This document shows positions 17,599-27,109 of a stretch of DNA of 46,413 bases, in pieces. Every line of letters begins with the position of its first letter. Within the stretch, counting starts at the first letter, position 1. The notes below the pieces were generated by a model. That model ran no database searches, had not been told where the DNA came from, and worked only from the letters and a program-made list of their open reading frames with translations. The stretch covers positions 1 through 46,413 of the forward strand of contig JAQWAU010000011.1 in the NCBI GenBank assembly GCA_028707535.1, given 5' to 3'. Source of the stretch: Heliobacteriaceae bacterium (GTDB lineage: Bacteria > Bacillota > Desulfitobacteriia > Heliobacteriales > Heliobacteriaceae). The position numbers and the translations under genes were made by a program.

Positions 17599-17870
17599 GG
17601 CCGTGCACCCGGCTTCGAAAACTACCTTCCAGGCGTTACCCTTGCAGTTAGCTCGGACCAGGCACTCCCACGGCACACGCAAGTGCCTACTTACCGTTGC
17701 TTCCTTCCGGACCTGGCGGGGTTCATAGGGTTCCGTTGCGTAGGACCCAACCGTCAACACCACTTACAAGAGGCTGTCCCTACAAGGCAGACCCTCAAGC
17801 GCGGGAATTAAGCCCCGCTACAGCGGATTGCGGGTAACAAGGCACCGCTAACGCCCCGCCTAGCACGGCC
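17599..17870 (-). ncRNA. ffs: signal recognition particle RNA, large (Bacillus-type)
   Basis: The minus strand contains the SRP domain IV signature CAGGTCCGGAAGGAAGCA with the GTAAGTAGG sequence after it. The 5' GGCCGTGCTAGGCGGGG pairs with the 3' GTGCACGGCC to close a molecule of about 272 nt. The 5' part (GTTAGCGGTGCC, GCAATCCGC) is the Alu-like domain of Gram-positive spore formers. tRNA-Ser lies just upstream and may share its promoter. Confidence 0.93.
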
Positions 17871-17886
17871 AAAATTGACCCAAAGC

Positions 17887-17980
17887 TGGCGGAGAGAGTG
17901 GGATTCGAACCCACGAGGCAGGTCATCCCCGCCTACGCGATTTCCAGTCGCGCGCCTTCGACCAACTCAGCCATCTCTCC
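17887..17980 (-). tRNA. tRNA-Ser(GGA)
   Basis: Class II tRNA of about 94 nt with a long variable arm, acceptor GGAGAGA/TCTCTCC, anticodon loop CTGGAAA (anticodon GGA), discriminator G and encoded CCA. Confidence 0.95.
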
Positions 17981-18004
17981 AAATGGGTTGCTCTACAGAT
18001 ATTT

Positions 18005-18033
18005 AGTATACCGTCCAAAAGTAAATTTGTAAA
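18005..18033 (-). promoter_or_regulatory. sigma-A promoter of tRNA-Ser/SRP RNA
   Basis: Minus-strand TTTACA (18028-18033), 17-bp spacer, TATACT (18005-18010), about 25 bp before tRNA-Ser. Confidence 0.75.
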
Positions 18034-18068
18034 GCGCCACTCACCAGAGAGAAAGGGGCTCCTAGGCC

Positions 18069-21000
18069 TTATTTACCATATCCCCCACCCCCGGGGGTTT
18101 CAATCGTTAAGATATCCCCCGGGCCGGCCGTAAAAGTCGCCGCCCAATCCAGTTCAGCCGGCCGGCTGCCGGCCCTTTGCAATCGGTTCCGTCCTTTAGC
18201 CCCCGGCTGGCCGCCCGCCAGACCGTAAGGAGCGTAACGACGCCGGCCGGTCAGTAAAGAAACCTCGACCGGGGCCAAAAACTCCACTTCCCGGATTATC
18301 CCGTCACCACCCCGCCAACGGCCGGCCCCGCCGGAACCGGACCGGACGGTAAACCGGCGCAACCGCACGGGGTACCGGGCCTCCAAGATCTCCGGGTCAG
18401 TCAACCGGGTATTGGTCATATGGGTATGGACAGCGTTCGCGCCGGAAAAATCCGGACCGGCCCCCGCCCCACCGCCGATGGTTTCGTAATAACCAAACCC
18501 TGGCCGGCCGTTTGCCGGGGCCTGGCCGAAAAGGAAATTGTTCATCGTTCCCTGACTGGCCGCCACCACCTTGAGCGCCCCGAAAATCACGTCCACGACC
18601 CGTTGGGCGGTCTCGACATTACCCCCGGCAACAGCCGCACAACGGCTGGGATCCGGGTGGGGCACGGGGTTTAAAAAACAGCCCGGGGGCAACAAAATGG
18701 TCAAAGGCACAAGCATCCCGGCATTAAGCGGAATATCTTCCGTAATTAAGCAACGGAAACAATACAGTACCGCACTGGTAACGATCGCCCGGTTGGCGTT
18801 AAGGTTGCCCGCGACCACCGGACCGGTGCCTTGAAAATCCACCACCGCTTCTCCCCGCCCGCCGGCCCGGTGGTAAATGGTAATTTTTACCGCAAGTGGT
18901 GAGCCGTCATCCAGGTAATCTCTAAAAGCGTACTCCCCCGGTTTTATTTTTAGTAAAGCGGTTTCCATCATCCGCCGGGCCGCCTGCCGGATATAGTCCA
19001 TATACGCCTTAACCGTTGCCGGCCCGTAGCGGGCGACCAGGCCGTGCAGCAAGGCCGCCCCGGTCTGGTTCGCGGCTGCCTGGGCCCGGATATCAGCCAA
19101 GTTGTCCGCCACTGCCCGGGAAGGATAAGGCCCGGTGCTAAGCAGACGGCCTAATTCATCCTCACTGGCCTGGTCGGCGGCGATCAGCTTAAACGTCCGG
19201 ATCAGCACCCCTTCTTCCGCCAGGGTCCTGGCCCGGGGAGGCATTGATCCCGGGGTCATCCCGCCAATCTCGGCATGGTGGGCCCGGCTCGCCGTGAAAA
19301 AAAGCCGTTCCGCATCGTCACCGGACCCGCCGAAAACCGGTGTAACCACGGTAACATCCGGCAGATGGCTACCGCCGCCGAAAGGGTCATTGGTTACATA
19401 AGCCTCCCCTGGCCGCATCTTGGGGTAAACGGCAAGCACATTTTTGACCGTAGCCGCCATTGCCCCCAAGTGTACGGGAATATGGGGGGCATTAACCACC
19501 AATTCCCCATCCGCCGTAAAAACAGCACAACTAAAGTCCAGCCGCTCTTTGACATTGGTGGAAGAAGCCGTTTTTTGCAGTGTCACCCCCATCTGCTCCG
19601 CAACGGAAGCCAAGGTGTGATTAAACAGTTCTAAAGTAATCAAGTCCACTTCCCTATTGACCGGGCCGGCACCGGCAGCGGCCGGCAAACGGTCTGTGCG
19701 GACCAGCAGGTTTAAATCCCCGGTCAGCTCACCGGACCAGCCGGGTTCGATAACCACGGTGCCGGTCGGTTCGACGATGATCGCCGGTCCGGTCACCCGG
19801 GCCCCCGGCCGCAGGTCCTCCCGCCGGTAAACCGGGGTCTCCCGCCAACTACCGGCAAAATAAGCCCGGGCCTGGGTTACCGGCTCCGGTGCATAAGCCT
19901 GACCAGCCACCGGCAGCCGGGACGGTTTTTCGGTTACCCCGGTCACTTCGACCCGGGCAGCGTGGATTTCCACTTGGCGGCCGGGATAAGTAAACCCGTA
20001 ATGCAACCGGTGCTGTTCCGTAAAAGCGGTTAAGTAGTCCCCATCGGCCGGTTCCGGCACCTGGAGGGTCCAGTCCTGGCCGGTATACCGCAGTTCCAGC
20101 AGCCGGCGGGCCGGCCGGATTCGCTCCGGTGGTACTCCTTCCGCCCGGACAGCCTGGTAAAGGCCGGCGGCCATCCGGGCCAAAACTGGTTCTAATCTTT
20201 GTAATTCCCGGTGATTAAGCGGCCGGCCAACCGGGTGTTCGGCAAATTTAACCACATCCGCCAAGCCAATCCCGTAGGCACTTAAGATGCCGGCATATGG
20301 ATGTAACAATATTGTTTTAATGTCCAACTCCCGGGCCACCGCACAGACATGCTGGCCACCGGCGCCGCCAAAACCGGCCAGGGTGTGGTCACGCACATCA
20401 AAACCCCGGGCCAGCGATATTTTTTTAATCGCCGCGGCAATCCGGTTGTTGGCCAAAAGTAAAAACCCGGCAGCCAGTTCCTCCCGCGAATAGCTTTGCC
20501 CGGCCCCGGCCATCTGCTCACCCAGTTCGTCAAGCCTGGCCGCAACCGCCCCCAGGTGAAGCGGAAAGGGAAAAAGGGCTGCCTGAATCCGGCCTAAAAA
20601 CAAATTGACATCCGTGATCGTCAGGGGACCCCCCCGGCCGTAACAAGCCGGCCCGGGAACGGCGCCGGCGCTTTGGGGTCCCACCCGGGGCAACTGGCCG
20701 TCAAACCAGCAAACAGACCCCCCGCCGGCAGCCACCGTCTCCACGTGTAACATCGGGGCCACCACCCGCAGCTGTCCCCCTGTCTCCGGGTCACTGACCG
20801 CCATCGCAAACCGGTATTCAAATTCACCGCCAAACCGGCTTACATCCGTACTTGTCCCCCCCATGTCAAACCCGATCACCGGCAAACAACCCGCCTCCCG
20901 GGCCACCCGGGAATAAGCCACCACCCCCCCGGCCGGACCGGACAAAATGCACTCCTTGCCCGTAAAACCATTTGGGTCAACCAGACCGCCGGCACTGGTC

Positions 21001-21971
21001 ATCAGCTTTAAGGCGGCTTCCGGCAGTTGGGAACGGATCCGCGTAACATAATCCCGGATCACCGGAGTCAAATAGGCATCAACGACCGTTGTTTCCCCCC
21101 GGGCAATCAGGCCGGGCAAAGGTACCAACTCGGAAGACAGGGACACCTGGGGAAAACCCAGTTCCCCGGCCGCCTTTTTTACCACCTGTTCATGGGCAGG
21201 GTTTTTGTAGGCATTAAGTAAACAAACCGCCAAAGCCCGGATGCCCCGGGCAATCAAAGGGGCGAGCCGTTCCCGGACAATACCCGGATCAAGGGGCACT
21301 AAAACCTCCCCTTGACTGCCGGTTCGCTCCGGCAGTTCGACCACCAGCGTGTAAAGGTCCCGGGGTTTTTGGATGTTCAAATCAAAAAGCCGGGGCCGGT
21401 TTTGGTACCCGATCCGCAGCCCATCACCGAACCCGGCGGTGGTAACCAAAGCAGTCACCGCCCCCCGGCGTTCTAAAAGGGCATTCGTACCCAAGGTGGT
21501 TCCCAGGCGTACCTCCACCGCGCCAACCGGCTGGTCGAGCCGCCGGCCCAGCAGCCACCGGATCCCGGTTACCGGCGCCTCTTCACCCGAAAACAGTTCA
21601 TAAGTCATTCCGGCTGCCGGTTCCACCGCCAAAGGCCGGGCGAAAAAAAGCCGGCCGGTTTGCTGTTCAAAGGCCTTGACCGGCACCCCGCTATCTAAAC
21701 AGGTTACCGGCCCTTGCTCCCCGGAAGCCAGCAAATTTAACCTAAACCCGGCAAAAAAATCGTGGGGGTCCTGCCACCGGGCCGGATCCCGGACGACCGT
21801 CCGGGAAGAACCAGTCGCCACCTTACCCTTGATCACCCCGGAACTGAGCAGCTTGTAGGTAAGAATCGCCCCATCCGGACGGCGGGCCAGGCAATCCGTA
21901 AAGGTGCCGCCGGTATCGATCCAAAAAGCCCACCCTGACGGCTGTTGTCCTGCCCGTTGTTGTTGGTCCAT
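18069..21971 (-). CDS. 5-oxoprolinase-type hydantoinase, HyuA-HyuB fusion
   Basis: ATP-dependent amidohydrolase family (5-oxoproline + ATP to glutamate, or N-methylhydantoin/acetone-carboxylase-like relatives). The 1300-residue chain is close to the length of fused 5-oxoprolinases. The HyuA half starts [19 protein letters not shown] and has [17 protein letters not shown] and [15 protein letters not shown]. The HyuB half begins near [21 protein letters not shown] and ends with [19 protein letters not shown] and a [15 protein letters not shown] stretch. GGGGGG precedes the ATG at 21971 by about 7 nt; a start at 22022 would run into the upstream terminator. No partner gene or transporter adjoins it. 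The exact substrate cannot be read from sequence. Confidence 0.88.
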   Translation of the reverse strand: MDQQQRAGQQPSGWAFWIDTGGTFTDCLARRPDGAILTYKLLSSGVIKGKVATGSSRTVVRDPARWQDPHDFFAGFRLNLLASGEQGPVTCLDSGVPVKAFEQQTGRLFFARPLAVEPAAGMTYELFSGEEAPVTGIRWLLGRRLDQPVGAVEVRLGTTLGTNALLERRGAVTALVTTAGFGDGLRIGYQNRPRLFDLNIQKPRDLYTLVVELPERTGSQGEVLVPLDPGIVRERLAPLIARGIRALAVCLLNAYKNPAHEQVVKKAAGELGFPQVSLSSELVPLPGLIARGETTVVDAYLTPVIRDYVTRIRSQLPEAALKLMTSAGGLVDPNGFTGKECILSGPAGGVVAYSRVAREAGCLPVIGFDMGGTSTDVSRFGGEFEYRFAMAVSDPETGGQLRVVAPMLHVETVAAGGGSVCWFDGQLPRVGPQSAGAVPGPACYGRGGPLTITDVNLFLGRIQAALFPFPLHLGAVAARLDELGEQMAGAGQSYSREELAAGFLLLANNRIAAAIKKISLARGFDVRDHTLAGFGGAGGQHVCAVARELDIKTILLHPYAGILSAYGIGLADVVKFAEHPVGRPLNHRELQRLEPVLARMAAGLYQAVRAEGVPPERIRPARRLLELRYTGQDWTLQVPEPADGDYLTAFTEQHRLHYGFTYPGRQVEIHAARVEVTGVTEKPSRLPVAGQAYAPEPVTQARAYFAGSWRETPVYRREDLRPGARVTGPAIIVEPTGTVVIEPGWSGELTGDLNLLVRTDRLPAAAGAGPVNREVDLITLELFNHTLASVAEQMGVTLQKTASSTNVKERLDFSCAVFTADGELVVNAPHIPVHLGAMAATVKNVLAVYPKMRPGEAYVTNDPFGGGSHLPDVTVVTPVFGGSGDDAERLFFTASRAHHAEIGGMTPGSMPPRARTLAEEGVLIRTFKLIAADQASEDELGRLLSTGPYPSRAVADNLADIRAQAAANQTGAALLHGLVARYGPATVKAYMDYIRQAARRMMETALLKIKPGEYAFRDYLDDGSPLAVKITIYHRAGGRGEAVVDFQGTGPVVAGNLNANRAIVTSAVLYCFRCLITEDIPLNAGMLVPLTILLPPGCFLNPVPHPDPSRCAAVAGGNVETAQRVVDVIFGALKVVAASQGTMNNFLFGQAPANGRPGFGYYETIGGGAGAGPDFSGANAVHTHMTNTRLTDPEILEARYPVRLRRFTVRSGSGGAGRWRGGDGIIREVEFLAPVEVSLLTGRRRYAPYGLAGGQPGAKGRNRLQRAGSRPAELDWAATFTAGPGDILTIETPGGGGYGK

Positions 21972-22009
21972 CAAAAACCCCCCAGGTTTTAGCCTTTCCC
22001 CGAAAGAGC

Positions 22010-22044
22010 AAAAGGAGTCCACCGAAGAAAAGGCGGACTCCTTT
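22010..22044 (-). terminator. terminator of carbonic anhydrase
   Basis: AAAGGAGTCC pairs with GGACTCCTTT; the minus strand continues TTTTGC. It lies 26 bp after the carbonic anhydrase stop. Confidence 0.8.
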
Positions 22045-22070
22045 ATTCTCCCCCGAATACTTCCAGTGGT

Positions 22071-22682
22071 CTACGCGAAAAACACGACTTCCCCAGACCC
22101 TAAATAATACTTGGCCCCGGTGAGGGTCACTTTTCCGCTGTGTACCAAATGGTTGATGACCGGGCTTTGGGCCAGCTCCCCTACCACCCGCCGGATGTTT
22201 TCGTCACAAACCTGCTCACACAATTCGGAACCGGATACCCCGCTAGCCTGCACTTTTTCCAGGGCCGGCTTAATCCGGTCCACCAAGGCCCCGATGCTGC
22301 CGGGAGCCTCCCCGCCTTCCACGGTCGCCTGTACCGCCCCACACTTTTCGTGTCCCATGACGACCACCAAAGGGGTTTCCAGGTGTTCTGCCGCATACTC
22401 GACACTGCCGACCACCACGGGATCCAGCACATTGCCGGCAACCCGGATCACAAACAGATCCCCCAAAGCCTGGTCAAAAATTAATTCCGGGGGTACCCGG
22501 GAATCCGAACAGGTAACAATGGCGGCAAAAGGATGTTGTCCTTTGGTCACCAATTCCTGGCGTCTGGCCGGACCGAGATCTTTTCCCGCCAATTTGCCCG
22601 CCACATACCGTTTGTTCCCTTCCACCAGCAGACTTTTGGCTTCACCGGCCGTAGTGATGATTTTCAGTTTCAACACCTCCAT
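22071..22682 (-). CDS. beta-class carbonic anhydrase
   Basis: Zinc enzyme interconverting CO2 and bicarbonate. Its 203 residues contain the beta-class zinc ligands Cys58 (in TCSDSR, with Asp60/Arg62), His111 and Cys114 (GHEKCG), and the motif LFVIRVAGN. It lies divergent to the formate channel gene, suggesting a role in CO2/bicarbonate balance with formate metabolism (inference). The start is uncertain: the ATG at 22682 precedes, rather than follows, the best Shine-Dalgarno-like GGAGG. Confidence 0.93.
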   Translation of the reverse strand: MEVLKLKIITTAGEAKSLLVEGNKRYVAGKLAGKDLGPARRQELVTKGQHPFAAIVTCSDSRVPPELIFDQALGDLFVIRVAGNVLDPVVVGSVEYAAEHLETPLVVVMGHEKCGAVQATVEGGEAPGSIGALVDRIKPALEKVQASGVSGSELCEQVCDENIRRVVGELAQSPVINHLVHSGKVTLTGAKYYLGSGEVVFFA

Positions 22683-23159
22683 GGAAATATTTACTGGCAG
22701 CTTATTTCGCTATATCCCCGCCAATTCCTTTTTCCTGCTGTTCAAGAGCGCATTCACCTGCCTTGCCGCTTTTATTCCGCCTTTAACAAAGGTTTGCGAA
22801 TTTTGGCACACCTTGCGAAAAAAAGATATGGATCCAGGCAGGAACTCGGCAATTAAATGAAGAAGAAACATATCTACTGTATCTGTGCATATGCAGTAAT
22901 GCCTTTTTGGGTATCAACAACCGGTTGCCCGCAACGGGTCGGCCGAAACACTTTCACATTGGCCGGACAGGCAACCCGAGGGGGGTGATTCCCGGCAGGG
23001 CTCACTACGGCAAAGAAAGGGGGCACAAGCGAAAAATAACCGAAGTTTTGACTTAAATTTCTGAATTATCCCGTAAGTCAGAATTGGCAAGAAACAGCAC
23101 CTTATTTTTTTCCTGCACCTTCTATTTACATTTTGTTTTTTAAAGGGGGGTAAAACTCT
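22683..23159. promoter_or_regulatory. long divergent intergenic region, focA leader
   Basis: 477 bp between the carbonic anhydrase and focA starts with no supportable gene. Near focA, GACTTA (23050-23055) pairs with TAAGTC (23074-23079), and TTCTGA (23059-23064) pairs with TCAGAA (23077-23082). These are mutually exclusive or nested dyads, as in an operator or attenuator. A GC-rich stretch at about 22950-23020 could fold, but I could not match it to a riboswitch class from memory. Confidence 0.35.
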
Positions 23160-24065
23160 ATGCCAAACCCACCAGCAGTAACTGTTTGCCTAGCTGGTAA
23201 TGCCGGGAGGTATAAGTCTAATCTGCCTATCCCGCAGCTATTATTGCGGGGCTTCATGGCTGGAGCTTACATTGCGGTTGGCGCCGCCCTCGCCACAGTT
23301 TGTAGCACTGAAGTGGCCAAGTTCCTCGGTGCCGGTGGCGCAAAACTTATCCTGGGTGCCGTCTTCCCGGTCGGCTTGATTTCCATCATCCTTACGGGCA
23401 TGGAACTTTTCACGGGGGATGCCATGTTGGGCCCCTTGGCGGCTTTGCAAGGCAAAGTCGGTTGGGGTAAGGTACTCAACAACTGGTTCTGGGTCTATAT
23501 CGGTAACTTAGTCGGTTCCTTGGCCTATGCCTATATAATGGTTTGGGGACCGTTTACCCAAGGCAACCTTACCGCAGCGGAGCCCAATACTTTCGGCATG
23601 ACCGCAGTTGGCATCGCCGTAGCCAAAACCTTAACTTATAAATCCGCCGGAAACATCGGATTGTGGTCATGTTTCCTGGCGGCCATCGGTTGTAACTTCC
23701 TGGTCAACGTCGCCGTCATGCTCGGCATCACTGCCAAGGATTTTATCGGTAAATTTTTTGGAATCTGGTTCCCGATCATGGCCTTCGTCGCCACCGGTTT
23801 TGAACACTGTGTTGCCAATATGTACTTCCTGCCTTCCGGTATGTGGTTAACCCAGATGTTCCCCGGACTCATTGACAAGACCGTAGCCGACGGCAAGTTC
23901 TGGAATCCGTTGCTTCATGCCAACGGCGGGTTGACCTGGAGCGATCTCTGGATGTGGAACCTGATTCCCGCAACCATCGGCAACATCGTCGGTGGGATGA
24001 TCTTCGTCGGTTTCGTATATTACTTCGCTTTCCGTAACGAGTTTCCGGAAGACCTGAAAAAATAA
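23160..24065 (+). CDS. focA: FocA/NirC-family formate channel
   Basis: Pentameric inner-membrane channel for formate (or related monovalent anions). Its 301 residues contain six hydrophobic segments. Family motifs visible are MELFTGD after TM2, GFEHCVANMYFLP in the fourth/fifth segment with the pore histidine, and NLIPATIGNIVGG near the end. AAAGGGGGG lies about 9 nt before the ATG. It opens the formate cluster: channel, OB-fold protein, NuoE, NuoF, short NuoG, FdhA, all on the plus strand. Confidence 0.93.
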   Translation: MPNPPAVTVCLAGNAGRYKSNLPIPQLLLRGFMAGAYIAVGAALATVCSTEVAKFLGAGGAKLILGAVFPVGLISIILTGMELFTGDAMLGPLAALQGKVGWGKVLNNWFWVYIGNLVGSLAYAYIMVWGPFTQGNLTAAEPNTFGMTAVGIAVAKTLTYKSAGNIGLWSCFLAAIGCNFLVNVAVMLGITAKDFIGKFFGIWFPIMAFVATGFEHCVANMYFLPSGMWLTQMFPGLIDKTVADGKFWNPLLHANGGLTWSDLWMWNLIPATIGNIVGGMIFVGFVYYFAFRNEFPEDLKK

Positions 24066-24260
24066 ACGGACTTTTACTTAACTACGGTACCTTTTGCGCT
24101 CCATCGGACAGTGGTGCTGCCGGTTTTTCCGGCCGGATTCGCTGAAACCTTTCGGATCAACCGATAATCATTGCCTGGTGGGGCGCGGTACCTTTTTTCC
24201 CTAAACTCACCGGTTTCAATTTAGCAAACATTTGGATGGTCAGAAGGGAGCTAACCTCAC

Positions 24261-24719
24261 ATGCGGATGTCCGTACCCGCTTACATCAGCCTCGGCATAG
24301 CGACTGCCCTGGTCGGGTTTACCTTCGCCCTAAATCCCGATCCTGGGTTTTTGTTAACTGCTCTACCGATGCTGGCGGTCCTAGTTGCGGTGCCCCTGCT
24401 GCTCAACACCATGAACCGGCGGCAGGCGGCCCGGGTCGATATGCAAAGCTATAAACTTTACAAGATCAGAGATTTGGCCCAACTGCAGGCCGGGGACCCG
24501 GTGCGACTCCGGGGAGCGGTAGAAAAAACCTCGCTCAAGTGGCTTAACCGGCCCCGTTTCCAGATCAGCGACGGGACCGGCGATGTGAGTGTTTTAATGT
24601 TTGCGGCGCCGCCGGAAGAGATTAAGCTGGGGGACAAGGTGGAAACCGCCGGTTCCCTGCGTTTCTTCGGATTTTCCAAAGAAAGAACTGTTTGGGGCGT
24701 CAAATTGCAAAAAATTTAG
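24261..24719 (+). CDS. membrane-anchored OB-fold protein, unknown function
   Basis: 152 residues: two hydrophobic segments (about 6-23 and 29-49) and then a soluble domain of about 95 residues. The soluble part (LQAGDPVRLRGAVEK, RFQISDGTGDVSVLMF, LGDKVETAGSLRFFG) reads as an OB-fold like those of nucleic-acid-binding or NfeD-type domains. GGGAG lies about 10 nt upstream. It sits between the formate channel and the dehydrogenase subunits with only 25 bp to the latter, so it is probably co-expressed. I cannot assign a function; a role in assembly or membrane attachment of the complex is a guess. Confidence 0.75.
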   Translation: MRMSVPAYISLGIATALVGFTFALNPDPGFLLTALPMLAVLVAVPLLLNTMNRRQAARVDMQSYKLYKIRDLAQLQAGDPVRLRGAVEKTSLKWLNRPRFQISDGTGDVSVLMFAAPPEEIKLGDKVETAGSLRFFGFSKERTVWGVKLQKI

Positions 24720-24744
24720 GGTTTAACGAGAGGAGGAACTAGCC

Positions 24745-25227
24745 TTGACAGCATGTAGCGCCAGTCCGGATCTAACTCAGGAAGAAGCAATGCAAGAGGT
24801 TTTTGACCATTACCGGGGCTTCGATGGGGCAATTATCCCCGTATTGCAGGAAGCGCAGAACATTTACGGCTACCTGCCGAAAGAAGTGCTGGACAAGATC
24901 GCTAAAGAATTGAAAATGCCTTTCAGTAAGGTGTTTGGCATCGTCACTTTCTACGCCCAATTTCACCTTAAGCCTCGTGGGCGCAACATTATTCGCGTTT
25001 GCTTGGGTACCGCCTGCCACGTGCGGGGCGGCTCGAAAATTTTTGCATCAATCAAGGACCAGCTCGGGGTTGGTGACGGTGAAACCACCGAAGACCTGCG
25101 GTTCACCCTGGAAACGGTGGCCTGCATCGGGGCATGCGGCTTATCCCCTTGCTTGATGGTCAATGAAGATACGCATGGCCGCCTGCAGGCCAAAGACCTA
25201 CCCGCCAAGTTGGCGCAGTATCAGTAG
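24745..25227 (+). CDS. NuoE-like [2Fe-2S] subunit of formate dehydrogenase
   Basis: Thioredoxin-fold electron carrier of 160 residues, homologous to the 24-kDa subunit of complex I and to HndA/HydA-type subunits. The four cluster cysteines are in VCLGTACHVRG and CIGACGLSPCLMVN. TTG start with GAGGAGG 8 nt before. It is followed 15 bp later by the NuoF-like gene. Together they form the NAD(P)H diaphorase module of the complex that ends in FdhA. Confidence 0.92.
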   Translation: MTACSASPDLTQEEAMQEVFDHYRGFDGAIIPVLQEAQNIYGYLPKEVLDKIAKELKMPFSKVFGIVTFYAQFHLKPRGRNIIRVCLGTACHVRGGSKIFASIKDQLGVGDGETTEDLRFTLETVACIGACGLSPCLMVNEDTHGRLQAKDLPAKLAQYQ

Positions 25228-25242
25228 AGGAGGTGGCAATGA

Positions 25243-27096
25243 ATGAATAACCTAAACGAAATTCGGGCGAAGTACACCGAACAATTCCAACAAAAATCTA
25301 AGCGGGCCAGAATCGTTGTCGGCCTGGGAACTTGCGGAATTGCCGCCGGTGGCGACAAAGTGATGGAAGCCATCAAGCAAGAAGTCGCCGCCCGCAACCT
25401 GGATATCGATATTGATTTCACCAGTTGTATCGGTATGTGTTACCGGGAACCCATTGTGGAAGTGGCCTTACCGGGGATGGCCAGCGTAATTTACGGGGAT
25501 ATTTTCCCGGATAAAGTCTCGCAACTGATTGAAAGCCATGTCGTGAACAAGCAGCCGGTCACCGAATGGGCCGCCATGCAAATTCCGGAAGGCCGCACCG
25601 AGTATGACGGGATCGTCACCATGGACAAGTCGGCTTATTATGAAAAACAAGTCCGGACCGTCACCTCCCGGCTCGGCCGGACCAACCCCGAAAGCATCGA
25701 AGACTATATCGCTACCGGTGGTTACGAAGCGATTGAAAAAGCGCTCTCGATGGATCGTCTGGCGGTCATTGACGAAGTGAAAAAATCCGGCCTGCGGGGC
25801 CGTGGTGGTGCCGGCTTCAGCACGGGCATGAAGTGGACGTTTGTTTATAACGCCCAAGGGGATAAAAAGTATGCCGTTTGTAACGCCGACGAAGGCGACC
25901 CCGGCGCATTTATGGACCGGAGTGTCCTGGAAGGCGACCCCCATGGCGTGATTGAAGGCATGATGATCGGTGGCTATGCCATCGGTGCCGACGAAGGCTA
26001 CATCTATTGCCGGGCAGAGTATCCCCTGGCCATTCGCCGGCTTAACCTGGCGATCGCCAAAGCGGAAAAACTCGGTCTGTTAGGGGAAAACATCTTAGGT
26101 TCCGGGTTTAACTTCCGGATCCGAATCAAAGCCGGCGCCGGCGCTTTTGTTTGCGGTGAGGAAACCGCTCTCTTAAATTCCATCGAAGGCCAGCGGGGGA
26201 TGCCGCGAGTACGGCCGCCCTTCCCAGCCAACAAAGGCCTTTGGCAAAAACCGACCACCCTTAACAACGTAGAAACTTATGCCAACGTCCCGTTCATCCT
26301 GCGCAAAGGCGCCGACTGGTATGCGGGAATGGGCACCGAAAAGAGCAAAGGCAGTAAAGTATTCTGCCTGACCGGCAAGATTAACAACACCGGTCTTGCC
26401 GAAGTACCGATGGGGATCACCTTGCGGGAAGTTATTTTCAATATCGCCGGTGGCATCCAAGACGGCAAGCAGTTTAAGGCCGTTCAGAGCGGTGGTCCAT
26501 CCGGTGGTTGTTTGCCCGCAGAAAAACTTGACCTGCCGATCGACTATGAATCCCTTGGGGCAGTCGGGGCGATCATGGGTTCCGGCGGCCTGGTCGTGAT
26601 GGACGAAAACACCTGTATGGTCGATGTCGCCCGTTTCTTCCTCAACTTTACGCAGAACGAGTCCTGCGGAAAATGTATCCCCTGCCGGGAAGGCACCAAG
26701 CGGATGCTGGAAATCCTCACCCGGATTTGTGACGGTGAAGGCAAGGTCGAAGACATGGACACCTTGGAACGCCTGGCCAATGTGATCAAAACCGCCTCCC
26801 TGTGCGGCCTCGGCCAGACCTGCCCGAACCCGATTCTGACCACCTTGCGCTATTTCCGCCACGAATACGAAGCCCATATCATCGACAAGCGTTGCCCGGC
26901 CGGTGTCTGCAACGCCCTTTTGGTCTACAAGATCATTGCCGAGAACTGCACCGGCTGTGGCGCCTGCCGGCGGGTATGTCCCGTAGGGGCAATCAGTGGT
27001 GAAAACAAGCAGCCACATACCCTTGATACCGCCGCTTGCATCAAGTGCGGTGGTTGTGTAAGCAAGTGTAAATTTGACGCGATCATCCGGGGCTAA
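25243..27096 (+). CDS. NuoF-like NADH-binding flavoprotein subunit
   Basis: 617 residues, longer than NuoF because of extra domains at both ends. N-terminal thioredoxin-like [2Fe-2S] domain (GTCGIAAGG and SCIGMC, about 30-85); FMN/NAD(H) domain from about 186 (GRGGAGFSTGMKW, NADEGDPGAFMDR); SLBB domain; [4Fe-4S] motif SCGKCIPCREG near 474; and a C-terminal two-cluster ferredoxin (CTGCGACRRVCP and CIKCGGCVSKC, about 568-610). This layout is that of HndC/HydB subunits in electron-bifurcating hydrogenases and formate dehydrogenases, so bifurcation with ferredoxin is possible but not shown. GGAGGTGG lies 6 nt before the ATG. Confidence 0.94.
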   Translation: MNNLNEIRAKYTEQFQQKSKRARIVVGLGTCGIAAGGDKVMEAIKQEVAARNLDIDIDFTSCIGMCYREPIVEVALPGMASVIYGDIFPDKVSQLIESHVVNKQPVTEWAAMQIPEGRTEYDGIVTMDKSAYYEKQVRTVTSRLGRTNPESIEDYIATGGYEAIEKALSMDRLAVIDEVKKSGLRGRGGAGFSTGMKWTFVYNAQGDKKYAVCNADEGDPGAFMDRSVLEGDPHGVIEGMMIGGYAIGADEGYIYCRAEYPLAIRRLNLAIAKAEKLGLLGENILGSGFNFRIRIKAGAGAFVCGEETALLNSIEGQRGMPRVRPPFPANKGLWQKPTTLNNVETYANVPFILRKGADWYAGMGTEKSKGSKVFCLTGKINNTGLAEVPMGITLREVIFNIAGGIQDGKQFKAVQSGGPSGGCLPAEKLDLPIDYESLGAVGAIMGSGGLVVMDENTCMVDVARFFLNFTQNESCGKCIPCREGTKRMLEILTRICDGEGKVEDMDTLERLANVIKTASLCGLGQTCPNPILTTLRYFRHEYEAHIIDKRCPAGVCNALLVYKIIAENCTGCGACRRVCPVGAISGENKQPHTLDTAACIKCGGCVSKCKFDAIIRG

Positions 27097-27109
27097 AGGA
27101 GGACTGGAC

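Noticed and set aside
22111-22860. 249-codon plus-strand ORF across carbonic anhydrase and the focA leader
   Set aside because: Mostly antisense to carbonic anhydrase. The non-overlapping tail (from 22681, 60 codons) has no ribosome site and unconvincing composition.
22940-23040. Possible riboswitch (molybdenum cofactor, THF or ZTP class) upstream of focA
   Set aside because: GC-rich and foldable, but I could not match conserved core sequences of any of these classes.
24086-24200. Terminator between focA and the OB-fold gene from two GGTACCTTTT copies
   Set aside because: The pairing needs a loop of about 80 bases and short arms; the T run at 24193 is suggestive but the evidence is too weak to annotate.
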